This document shows positions 39,385 to 45,840 of a stretch of 64,000 nt of DNA, piece after piece. Each line of letters starts with the position of its first letter. Positions within the stretch are counted from its first letter, which is position 1. The position numbers were made by a program, and so were the translations under genes. This stretch comes from Bacteroidia bacterium (GTDB lineage Bacteria; Bacteroidota; Bacteroidia; 2-12-FULL-35-15): contig JAURXZ010000019.1 in NCBI GenBank assembly GCA_030654175.1, forward strand, positions 62,001-126,000, written 5' to 3'. Under the pieces are notes generated by a model. That model saw nothing but the letters and a program-made list of their open reading frames with translations. It was not told the origin of the DNA and made no database searches.

Positions 39385-40338
39385 ATGAAAGTTATTGATT
39401 GCATCAAACAAGCAAAATCAACCTTGTTTTCCATTGAAATTCTGCCACCCTTAAAAGGTAAAAGCATACAATCTATTTTTGATGGGATAGACCCTTTGAT
39501 GGAATTTAAACCTTCATTTGTGGATGTTACGTATCACCGTGAAGAATATCTTTATAAAAAACGTGATGGTGGATACCTCGAAAAAGTAAGTATCCGTAAG
39601 CGTCCGGGAACAGTTGGTATTTGTGCGGCCATTATTAATAAATACCATGTGGATGCTATTCCACATATCATCTGTGGTGGTTTCAGCAAAGAAGAAACTG
39701 AAAATGCTTTAATTGACCTTCATTTTTTGGGAATTGATAATGTGCTTGCCTTACGTGGAGATTCCATTAAAAGTGAGCCTGAATTTGTTCCTGAGCCGAA
39801 TGGACACGCCTACGCGATAGACCTGGTAAAACAGGTACATCAAATGAATAAGGGACGATATATTGAAGATGATCTGGCGGATGTTGCACCAACCAATTTT
39901 TGTATTGGTATTGCAGGTTATCCTGAAAAACATTTTGAAGCTCCTAATATGATCTCGGATATCAGATATTTGAAAGCCAAGATAGATGCGGGTGCTGAGT
40001 ATATTGTTACTCAGATGTTCTTTGATAACTCAAAATATTTTGAGTTTGTAGAGAAGTGCAGAGAAATGGATATTAATGTGCCTATTATTCCGGGATTAAA
40101 AATTTTAACAACAAAAAAGCAAGCTACACTTTTACCTAAAATATTTAAAATAGATGTTCCTCAACCTTTGTTGGAGCAAATTGAAAAATGTAAAACGGAT
40201 GCTGCTGTAAAAGAAGTAGGTATTGAATGGGCGATCAATCAATCGAAAGAATTGATAAAAGGTAAAGCGCCTTGTTTGCATTTTTATACAATGGGGGCTT
40301 CTGAAACTACACGTAGAGTTGCTTCTGCGGTGTTTTAA
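39385..40338 (+). CDS. metF: Methylenetetrahydrofolate reductase
   Basis: This FAD-dependent cytoplasmic enzyme reduces 5,10-methylene-THF to 5-methyl-THF for methionine synthesis. The length of 317 aa is usual for bacterial MetF. Seen motifs: FSIEILPP near residue 17 (contains the catalytic Glu equivalent to E. coli Glu28), FVDVTYHREE, ALRGDS (FAD-binding Asp loop), CIGIAGYPEKH, YIVTQMFFDN (folate-binding Gln) and IPIIPGLKI. Together they cover the whole TIM-barrel family pattern. It has its own likely promoter and a strong terminator and appears monocistronic. It borders the cassette cluster downstream and may be the conserved chromosomal anchor on that side. Confidence 0.96.
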   Translation: MKVIDCIKQAKSTLFSIEILPPLKGKSIQSIFDGIDPLMEFKPSFVDVTYHREEYLYKKRDGGYLEKVSIRKRPGTVGICAAIINKYHVDAIPHIICGGFSKEETENALIDLHFLGIDNVLALRGDSIKSEPEFVPEPNGHAYAIDLVKQVHQMNKGRYIEDDLADVAPTNFCIGIAGYPEKHFEAPNMISDIRYLKAKIDAGAEYIVTQMFFDNSKYFEFVEKCREMDINVPIIPGLKILTTKKQATLLPKIFKIDVPQPLLEQIEKCKTDAAVKEVGIEWAINQSKELIKGKAPCLHFYTMGASETTRRVASAVF

Positions 40339-40358
40339 ATTGTGACCTGCTGATAATT

Positions 40359-40394
40359 AAAATGCCCTCCTGCTGTATTGCAGGAGGGCATTTT
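40359..40394 (+). terminator. Intrinsic terminator of metF
   Basis: There is a perfect 15-bp stem: 40359-40373 (AAAATGCCCTCCTGC) pairs with 40380-40394, with loop TGTATT. The right arm ends in TTTT and is followed by GGTTTTTG. It lies 20 nt after the metF stop. Confidence 0.92.
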
Positions 40395-40499
40395 GGTTTT
40401 TGCACTTATTCTGAAATTGGGTTATAGGAATAGCTTATATTTGATAAGGCAATAAAAGTGATAATAAATAATTGCAATCATTTACAATTGATTGAAATT

Positions 40500-40531
40500 G
40501 CTAAACATGCGTTTAGCGAATTGTTATGCCC
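40500..40531 (+). other. First cassette boundary with short hairpin (truncated attC-like or attI-like)
   Basis: The GTTATGCCC at 40523-40531 opens the first cassette-like unit and is the reverse complement of the GGGCATAAC that ends it (41230-41238). Just before it is a 7-bp perfect hairpin, GCTAAAC (40500-40506) and GTTTAGC (40511-40517), loop ATGC. The order TTTAGC-N5-GTT matches the right end of the attC-like repeat at 44161-44350 (TTTAGC-TCATC-GTT). The long central part of the other repeats is missing. It could be a shortened attC, a relic of an attI site, or chance. Confidence 0.45.
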
Positions 40532-40567
40532 AATGCAAGTAGACAGGAACTTCAATAAGACATCATT

Positions 40568-40819
40568 ATGAATTTTGCAAATTTTATTCTTATTTCAGGA
40601 TTTATTTTTTACTTTATTTATACTCTGATATTTGCTATTCACTTTAATAAAGAGGACTATTTTTATACTGAAAAACAAAAATTGCGACATAATATAATGA
40701 TTTGGTTAATCCCGTTTCTATGGATTATTATTTTAAAAACAATTCGAAAACCACCGAAAAAACAACTTAAAGACAATAATGCACCTTATAATGACTGGAC
40801 TGATGGTGCTGCTTCATAA
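40568..40819 (+). CDS. Small membrane protein of unknown function (cassette 1)
   Basis: This 83-aa protein is not recognised. There are two predicted transmembrane segments, about residues 4-24 (FANFILISGFIFYFIYTLIF) and 43-59 (IMIWLIPFLWIIIL), joined by a charged loop, then a basic tail (KTIRKPPKKQLK) and an acidic end. The start ATG is 45 nt inside the cassette boundary, as usual for cassette genes. It has no signal peptidase site. A second ORF follows 112 nt downstream in the same unit. Codon use is AT-rich, like the other units of this cluster. Confidence 0.6.
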   Translation: MNFANFILISGFIFYFIYTLIFAIHFNKEDYFYTEKQKLRHNIMIWLIPFLWIIILKTIRKPPKKQLKDNNAPYNDWTDGAAS

Positions 40820-40931
40820 TGGTTTGCAGTTATTGTATGCCGACCTGTGTGTAAAGACCTGTGTTTGCTAAGACTGACATGCAAGGCTGTAGGAAAATAA
40901 AATACATCTATACGCTCAATTAAACAATAAA

Positions 40932-41171
40932 ATGAAGGACGAACGGACTGAATTAATAACAAAAAAAGAAGGTTATGAAGCAATGCTGTATGCAATAAAA
41001 GCATACTGGGAAAATAGTGGCTCTAAAGACTTGACTGACATATTAAGCGGTGGAGAATATTGGCAGGGAACTGAGGAGCCAGCAGACTCTGCATTTTGGG
41101 AATATTGGACTGAGGCAATTGAAAAAGTAAAGAAAGATGGTCCAATGTTTAAAGTTTTAAGACCGGAATAA
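40932..41171 (+). CDS. Small soluble protein of unknown function (cassette 1)
   Basis: This 79-aa protein is not recognised. It is acidic and rich in aromatic residues (AYWENSG, GGEYWQGTEEPADSAFWEYWTEAI), predicted mainly helical, with no signal peptide or membrane segment. The composition (EGYEAMLYAIKAYWE ... LSGGEYW) recalls small immunity-like or regulatory proteins, but I claim no function. It is the second ORF of the first cassette-like unit and ends 58 nt before the attC-like repeat. Confidence 0.6.
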   Translation: MKDERTELITKKEGYEAMLYAIKAYWENSGSKDLTDILSGGEYWQGTEEPADSAFWEYWTEAIEKVKKDGPMFKVLRPE

Positions 41172-41229
41172 AGAATTGCTGTGTAGCACGACTGTTGGGT
41201 ATGTGTTACTCGAAAGAAAAATTTGCACT

Positions 41230-41405
41230 GGGCATAACAGCACCTAAAGAAAAATGCGGAGTTCGTACAAGTTGCAAGCGCATTTTTTCAGCGGCAGAAA
41301 GTTTTGGCGCTTGCCATTCACTTCGGAATTATTAATTAAGTTTGTGCGGTAAGACAGTGAAGTGCTATTAATTCCGCACTTTCTTTAGCTGCCAAACGTT
41401 ATAGG
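41230..41405 (+). repeat. attC-like structured repeat, copy 1
   Basis: The outer arms pair: GCACCTAAAGAAAAATGCGGA on the left matches the reverse complement of the right arm (TCCGCACTTTCTTTAGCTGC, ending about 41392) with a few mismatches and bulges. The inner hairpin is GCAAGCGC (41274-41281) with GCGCTTGC (41307-41314). It begins GGGCATAAC and ends AACGTTATAGG (GTT at 41398). Copies 2 and 3 are clearly similar in sequence. In integron terms: R'' = GGGCATAAC, R' = GTTATAGG. Confidence 0.7.
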
Positions 41406-42105
41406 TAACCAGCCGGTGTAACTCGACAAGGCAATATTTTGGACAATTTTAAAACAGAAATTTAAGTGGCTGACAGAATAATTTTTATATCATCTCTTTT
41501 AGGATTTATTTTACTCTTTGCCATCACCACTTTCATTTACCTTTTGCTAAAAGGACATAGAAAATGGAAATCCAAAGTTAAGAACAGCCCCGTAGACAGA
41601 ATGTTTCAAACGCAGCAAAACTTTATCGACCATTTTGTTAAAAAGGGTTACTCATTGGAAAGCGCGAAATTTATTTACCAAAAAACTCAGAAATTCTTAA
41701 GAGCCGAAGGCATGATTCTATTGCCGGAGGACGACCTTATTGAATTATACGAAAGACAACAAGACGAATGGTTTTATATCATTAATAAATGGTTTACTGA
41801 AATTGATAAACCAAAACCTGACGAAAAAAAGCTTAACGACTTATTGTCAAAACACAAAGCAGTTAACTTCGAATTTTTAATAGAACTATTTGACAACTTG
41901 GTTTGATAAACTTTGTACGGCTGGCAACCTATAACACAGGCTTACACAAAATGCGGAGATCGTGCAAGTTGCAAATGCATTTTCTTCGGTGCGCGAAGCG
42001 CGGAATATTTCGCATTTGCCATTTCCTTTTGTACTTTTAATAAAGTTTTTCGGTTAAATCAGTTTAGTGCTTTTAATATTCCGCACTTCGTGTAGCCTGA
42101 AAACG
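41399..42105 (+). mobile_element. Integron-like gene cassette 2
   Basis: This 707-bp unit opens with GTTATAGGTAACCAGCCG (41398-41415) and its coding part ends with the reverse complement CGGCTGGCAACCTATAAC (41918-41935), 16 of 18 positions matching. It contains one ORF and the attC-like copy 2. Confidence 0.62.
41466..41906 (+). CDS. Membrane-anchored protein of unknown function (cassette 2)
   Basis: This 146-aa protein is not recognised. It starts at GTG 41466, the only start that includes the N-terminal membrane segment (about residues 4-28, IIFISSLLGFILLFAITTFIYLLL). A basic stop-transfer stretch (KGHRKWKSKVK) and a soluble helical domain follow, with FIDHFVKKGYSLESAKFIYQ and YERQQDEWFYIINKWF. 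It is predicted to be anchored in the inner membrane with the soluble domain inside the cell. It fills almost the whole unit between the boundary (41398) and the attC-like repeat (41928), a tight fit typical of single-gene cassettes. Confidence 0.65.
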   Translation: MADRIIFISSLLGFILLFAITTFIYLLLKGHRKWKSKVKNSPVDRMFQTQQNFIDHFVKKGYSLESAKFIYQKTQKFLRAEGMILLPEDDLIELYERQQDEWFYIINKWFTEIDKPKPDEKKLNDLLSKHKAVNFEFLIELFDNLV

Positions 42106-42111
42106 TTAGGC
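41928..42111 (+). repeat. attC-like structured repeat, copy 2
   Basis: It begins CCTATAAC and ends AACGTTAGGC (GTT at 42105). The outer arms are CAGGCTTACACAAAATGCGG and the reverse complement of CCGCACTTCGTGTAGCCTG; one unpaired T and one mismatch resemble extrahelical bases of attC sites. The inner hairpin is GCAAATGC (41971-41978) with GCATTTGC (42012-42019). GTTAGGC is an exact match to the classical core GTTRRRY. Confidence 0.72.
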
Positions 42112-43439
42112 ACAAGGCAATTCTAAAAAAAGAACAAAAAATAATTTTCCCAATACATAATAACGGATGAGAGCATTAATACTTACAGTTTTTTCATCTT
42201 TAATTTTCAACAAAGTTAGCTCACAATCCGCTCAAGTAGATACCTCGAACTATTCTCATTTAATAGGAGGAACTTCAGATGACTACATAAAAAAAGGGTC
42301 AACGAAATACTTAATTGAAGACTTTAAAGGAGCAATTGCAGATTTCACAAAAGCTATTGAATTAAATCCTAATGATAGTTATGCTTTTTACGACCGAGCA
42401 ATTTCAGAGGCAAAATTAAATGATTTCGATAATGCAATTGTAGATTATAATAAATCAATTGAATTAAATCCCAATTATCCAGAGGTATATAATAATAGAG
42501 GGGTTTCTAAAAACAAATTAAAAGATTACAAAGGTGCAATTGCCGATTATTTTAAAGCTATTGAAATAAATCCTAACTACGGTGACGCTTTTTATAATAA
42601 AGGAATAAGTAATTATGAATTAAAAAATTACAATGACGCAATTTCAGATTTTACAAAAGCAATCGAATTACTTCCCAATTATAGTATAACTTATTATAAT
42701 AGAGGTCTCGTCAAATATAAATTGCGAAAATATAAAGGAGCGATTAAAGATTATAATAAGGCTATCAATTTAAATCCAAAAAATGATTGGGCATTCAACA
42801 ATCGAGGAATCTGCAAATATAAGTTGCGAAAATTTAAAGGAGCGCTTAAAGACCATAATAGCGCAATTGAATTAAATCCTGAAAACGTGGAAGCCCTTAT
42901 ATGCAGAGGAAACGCCAAGAAAGTTTTGAAAGATTACGTAGGCGCGAAAAAAGATTATGATAAGGTCATTAATTTAAATCCAAATTATTGGGAGGCTTAT
43001 TATGGCAATGGAGATATTCAATTTGATTTAAAAAATTATGATGTAGCCATTAATTATTATAATAAGGTAATTGAATTAAATCCAAGTGATAAGGGTGCTT
43101 ATTATGATAGAGGATTATCAAAGTTTAAATTTGGTGACAAAACCGGAGCATGTTCTGATTGGAGAAAAGCTTTGGAGAAAGGTAGCAAAAACGCAGGCTC
43201 TGAAATACTTAAAAATTGCAGATAAAAATTTTAATTATCCAAAACGTCAGGAATAAAAAACAGCGCCTAACAGCATCTAAGCAAGATGCGGAAGATTGTG
43301 CAAGTTGCAAATGCTTTTTCAAAGGTTCGCTCCGCGCAACATTTTTTGCATTTGCCATTAAGTTCAGTACATTTAATAAAGTTTTTCGGTTAAGAGAGTT
43401 TTGTGCAAGTAAATCCGCACTTCTTTTAGCTGCCAAACG
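42106..43439 (+). mobile_element. Integron-like gene cassette 3
   Basis: This 1334-bp unit opens with GTTAGGC (42105-42111) and is closed by the exact reverse complement GCCTAAC (43265-43271). Both are perfect matches to the integron core sites GTTRRRY and RYYYAAC. It carries the TPR gene and attC-like copy 3. Confidence 0.65.
42167..43225 (+). CDS. Secreted tetratricopeptide (TPR) repeat protein (cassette 3)
   Basis: This 352-aa protein has a probable signal peptide (MRALILTVFSSLIFNKVSSQ) and then nine consecutive 34-aa TPR units of the form AxYNRGxxKxxLKxYKGAIxDYxKAIELNPN. The last unit is degenerate and ends with a Cys-containing tail (GACSDWRKAL, ILKNC). TPR arrays form right-handed superhelices that bind peptides or proteins; the partner is unknown. 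It is predicted periplasmic or exported. Lying between matching boundaries 42105 and 43271, it is the longest cargo of the cluster. A nine-TPR secreted protein is unusually large for cassette cargo. Confidence 0.88.
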   Translation: MRALILTVFSSLIFNKVSSQSAQVDTSNYSHLIGGTSDDYIKKGSTKYLIEDFKGAIADFTKAIELNPNDSYAFYDRAISEAKLNDFDNAIVDYNKSIELNPNYPEVYNNRGVSKNKLKDYKGAIADYFKAIEINPNYGDAFYNKGISNYELKNYNDAISDFTKAIELLPNYSITYYNRGLVKYKLRKYKGAIKDYNKAINLNPKNDWAFNNRGICKYKLRKFKGALKDHNSAIELNPENVEALICRGNAKKVLKDYVGAKKDYDKVINLNPNYWEAYYGNGDIQFDLKNYDVAINYYNKVIELNPSDKGAYYDRGLSKFKFGDKTGACSDWRKALEKGSKNAGSEILKNCR

Positions 43440-43448
43440 TTGTGTGCC
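43265..43448 (+). repeat. attC-like structured repeat, copy 3
   Basis: It begins GCCTAAC and ends AACGTTGTGTGCC (GTT at 43439). The outer arms are GCATCTAAGCAAGATGCGGA and the reverse complement of TCCGCACTTCTTTTAGCTGC. The inner hairpin is GCAAATGC (43307-43314) with GCATTTGC (43347-43354). It shares with copy 2 a long stretch right of the inner hairpin (TTTAATAAAGTTTTTCGGTT). Confidence 0.72.
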
Positions 43449-43605
43449 ATTGTAAAAAAAAGAAAAAAAAGAAAAACGAACGGACAAGAAACTTTCCGTG
43501 CGACAATTATAATTTTTGCATACCTTATTCCACAAATTTTAAATTATGAAAAAATTAATCTACTTTTTGGAATTATTATTCACTAGAAAAATAAACTCAA
43601 ACAAA

Positions 43606-44028
43606 ATGAAAAATTTCACCTTCTTTATTTCCATTTTAACTCTTTTTGTTTCTTGTAATTCTGGCAACGGTAATAGTTCTGATTCACCCCAGGAAAATGG
43701 GTTGACAGCTGGGGAAATCGAACGGCCACAACCTATGAGCGTTTTAGAGGCTGGTGAAATATGTATGAGTGGTTTTGACGGGGATTCAATCAATATGCAT
43801 GGCGTAATTAAAAACACATCCCCAGCAGATTCATACAAGGACGTAGTTGTTAAAGTAACTTATTACAGCGATGCAAAAAAAAAATTGGGTAATAAGGAAT
43901 ATACAATTCCCGAAGTTTTCCCACCTCATTCAGATGTTCGGGTTGAATTAAAGGTTGAAAACTGTAAAGATGTAAATACAATTGGCTGGGAAGTTATATA
44001 TGCGAGAGTGGAAAAGCAAATTAAATGA
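43606..44028 (+). CDS. Putative lipoprotein of unknown function (cassette 4)
   Basis: The start chosen is ATG 43606, giving a lipoprotein signal MKNFTFFISILTLFVSC with the lipobox ending at Cys17. An upstream in-frame ATG at 43546 would add 20 residues that spoil the signal. The mature protein (about 124 aa) begins with a Ser/Asn/Gly-rich linker. It then has a compact domain (GFDGDSINMHGVIKNTSP, DVVVKVTYYSDAKKKLG, FPPHSDVRVELKVE) that reads like the FxxL/DUF3426-type beta-sandwich folds seen in small lipoproteins; that resemblance is weak. Predicted membrane-anchored. A 14-bp tandem repeat follows directly downstream inside the same unit. Confidence 0.7.
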   Translation: MKNFTFFISILTLFVSCNSGNGNSSDSPQENGLTAGEIERPQPMSVLEAGEICMSGFDGDSINMHGVIKNTSPADSYKDVVVKVTYYSDAKKKLGNKEYTIPEVFPPHSDVRVELKVENCKDVNTIGWEVIYARVEKQIK

Positions 44029-44056
44029 CTTTTATCTGAAGGAATATCCCAGGTGT

Positions 44057-44140
44057 AACGAACTGGGTACAACGAACTTGGTACAACGAAATGGGTACAA
44101 CGAAATGGATGTAACGAAATGGGTACAACGAAATGGGTAC
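44057..44140 (+). repeat. 14-bp tandem repeat, six units
   Basis: Six consecutive 14-bp units with consensus AACGAAATGGGTAC (three exact copies, three with one to three changes) lie 28 nt after the lipoprotein stop and 20 nt before attC-like copy 4. The repeat can be read as an ORF on either strand, but those translations are only the repeat. Confidence 0.9.
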
Positions 44141-44160
44141 GCAACGACCAAAGAAACAAC

Positions 44161-44350
44161 GGCACACAACATCACCTAAGTTATATGGCCGTTAACAGCC
44201 AGTTTCATCATTTGAGTTCGCAATGAAAATAGGTCGTGGCAAAAACATTTCACAGCGGAAGAAAATTATTTTTTATTTGTTTTTGCCACTTTAACTTTTA
44301 TGATTTTGTTTACGAAGAAGGCCAAAACATTTAGCTCATCGTTATTTGAC
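44161..44350 (+). repeat. attC-like structured repeat, copy 4 (divergent)
   Basis: It has the same architecture as copies 1-3 but little sequence identity. It begins GGCACACAAC. The left outer arm ATCACCTAAGTTATATGGCC pairs imperfectly with the right arm GGCCAAAACATTTAGCTCAT. The inner hairpin is GTGGCAAAAACA with its perfect complement TGTTTTTGCCAC, in 44230-44290. It ends ATCGTTATTTGAC (GTT at 44341). It appears to be the last site of the cluster: no reverse complement of GTTATTTGAC occurs after the next gene. Confidence 0.55.
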
Positions 44351-44449
44351 TGTTATGTTCCATTGTGCGAAAAAAAAATGAGGAACAGAAACGGAACTTT
44401 CCATTTGAGCCGTTCAACTTTCACATTCGTTTAATATATTTTATTATTT

Positions 44450-45691
44450 ATGAAAAACAGATTCAACAAAAAAGCGTGTTTAATATTTTTCTTTTCTCTA
44501 TTTATAATTAATATTTTTCAAATTTCTGCTCAAAATAAAATGAGTTTAGAAACGGGGTTCTATTATATTATTCCAAATAATGAAAAGAATGCGTTTGTTG
44601 TTCGTACCTATGATTCACTTTCTGTTAATAAAATTCCATTTTTAACAGTAAAAGAATTTCAAAAAATCAATCTTCTTTTAAACCCTTATCGTTATTATAA
44701 TTTAATCATTCTAAATGATAAAGGAAAAAAAATATTAAAAAGAGCAACTTTAAAGTATTTGAATAAAAACATAGCATTTATTATTAATGGGGAGCTTATT
44801 TGTACTATTTCCGTTCGCGGTATTGCTTCAGAAGGTAAAATTAATTTTTCTGATCAAAATCACTCTTCGAAACAAAAAGAGATTCAAAATTATAAACAGA
44901 TAAGAAGAGAAATGAATTTAGATACTGCATACTTTAATGTTAAACAGTATGCTTTATTAGATATAGACTTTGATAAAATTAGTACATATGAATCTCATAA
45001 GCGCGGCCTTGCATGGAGGGAATCACATGATGATATAGTCACAGTTTGCACTGACAAGGAGTTGATTTTAGAATTAAAGAAACAAGTATTTTTTATAGAT
45101 AATGAAACCTGCAATGATAAAAATGCGACTAAAGCGATACATATATTCAATAATAATATAATAATTGGAAATTATTATTATTGTGACTCAAATCAATCTA
45201 ATCTTTTAAATTTTAAAGACAACTTCCATTTAACAAAGCTTTATAATGAAACTTTTAACTCAAAGAAAGAATTATTAGAAAAGTATAACAAATTAAAAAT
45301 AGAAGGCGCATGTTTAGGCATTGAGACAATACCTCCTTCTCAATATTTAATAGGTGATGGCTGCTTGAGAATTGAGCTTTTAAATAAAGAAAATCCAAAG
45401 GATACAACTAATTACATTAAAAATTTCACAAAAGAATTAAAAAACTTATTGAAAATAGATGAATCTGATATTAGTGTTTCTGAATTTCTATATACTAATA
45501 ATAAAACCTCTACAAAAATAATAGCTAACATCAGATGTACAAACGAATACGGAAGAAGTTTCAATAAAAAAGTATTTCAGAATGTTATAATATTTAATTC
45601 AGTTGGTAGGATTGATTATATAGAAGATCAAATAAATTCAGATGACTTCAACAGAGATCATAAAGTGTATAAAATATTTTATAGGAAATAA
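44450..45691 (+). CDS. Secreted protein of unknown function, weak SecD-like segment
   Basis: This 413-aa protein starts at ATG 44450 with a signal peptide (KKACLIFFFSLFIINIFQISAQ). I do not recognise the whole protein. Residues about 97-135 (RATLKYLNKNIAFIINGEL, then ICTISVRGIASEGKINFSD) resemble the periplasmic P1 head motif of SecD (K-x-IAIVLDGKVxSAPxIxxxIxxGxxxIxG), which also occurs in small secreted SecD-like proteins. The rest is Lys/Asn-rich. The first bases after attC copy 4 lead into this gene without a matching closing boundary, so it is either the chromosomal flank or a cassette that lost its end. It shares a bidirectional terminator with the next, convergent gene. Confidence 0.7.
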   Translation: MKNRFNKKACLIFFFSLFIINIFQISAQNKMSLETGFYYIIPNNEKNAFVVRTYDSLSVNKIPFLTVKEFQKINLLLNPYRYYNLIILNDKGKKILKRATLKYLNKNIAFIINGELICTISVRGIASEGKINFSDQNHSSKQKEIQNYKQIRREMNLDTAYFNVKQYALLDIDFDKISTYESHKRGLAWRESHDDIVTVCTDKELILELKKQVFFIDNETCNDKNATKAIHIFNNNIIIGNYYYCDSNQSNLLNFKDNFHLTKLYNETFNSKKELLEKYNKLKIEGACLGIETIPPSQYLIGDGCLRIELLNKENPKDTTNYIKNFTKELKNLLKIDESDISVSEFLYTNNKTSTKIIANIRCTNEYGRSFNKKVFQNVIIFNSVGRIDYIEDQINSDDFNRDHKVYKIFYRK

Positions 45692-45788
45692 AATAGGATT
45701 AAATTAGGGTGCTATTGTAACTACAGAATTGGTTAACTCGAACTGAGGAATTGCCAGGCACACTTGTTAAAAAACATTGATCAATAAT

Positions 45789-45837
45789 AATTCCCCTGCT
45801 TACCTTTTCCTTTACAGGAAAGATAAACAGGGGAATT
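45789..45837. terminator. Bidirectional terminator-like hairpin
   Basis: AATTCCCCTG (45789-45798) pairs exactly with CAGGGGAATT (45828-45837), and an inner stem TTTCCT/AGGAAA closes the loop. It sits between the convergent genes ending at 45691 and 45841, so it can serve both. Confidence 0.75.
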
Positions 45838-45840
45838 TCT

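Larger units (their letters stand above)
40524..41398 (+). mobile_element. Integron-like gene cassette 1
   Basis: The 875-bp unit is taken from the TT of the opening GTTATGCCCAATGCAA (40523) to the G of the next boundary (41398). Its end carries TTGCACTGGGCATAAC (41223-41238), the reverse complement of the opening with one mismatch in 16. It holds two small plus-strand ORFs (40568 and 40932) and the attC-like site 41230-41405. The boundary logic is that of an integron cassette; mobility is inferred. Confidence 0.6.
43440..44341 (+). mobile_element. Integron-like gene cassette 4
   Basis: This 902-bp unit opens with GTTGTGTGCCATTGT (43439-43453) and its coding part ends with ACAACGGCACACAAC (44156-44170), the reverse complement with one mismatch in 15. 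It contains the lipoprotein gene, a 14-bp tandem repeat and attC-like copy 4. Confidence 0.62.

Noticed and set aside
41913-42095. 60-codon plus-strand ORF over attC-like copy 2
   Set aside because: It lies almost wholly inside the structured repeat; similar frames arise in the sister repeats without conserved protein features.
43216-43535. ORFs on both strands over attC-like copy 3 (79 and 108 codons)
   Set aside because: They cover the repeat and its palindromic arms; the predicted peptides have no start-site support or domain and mirror the palindrome.
40523-44170. Transposons with terminal inverted repeats as explanation of the paired unit ends
   Set aside because: The end sequences differ for every unit, no transposase or target duplications are seen, and conserved repeats sit between units, which fits cassettes better.
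43926-44179. ORFs on both strands over the 14-bp tandem repeat
   Set aside because: The translations are just the tandem repeat read in frame; 14 bp is not a multiple of three, so no real peptide repeat is encoded.
41230-44350. CRISPR array or phage repeats
   Set aside because: The spacing is irregular (gene-sized), units contain ORFs, repeats are 176-190 bp and no cas genes are present.
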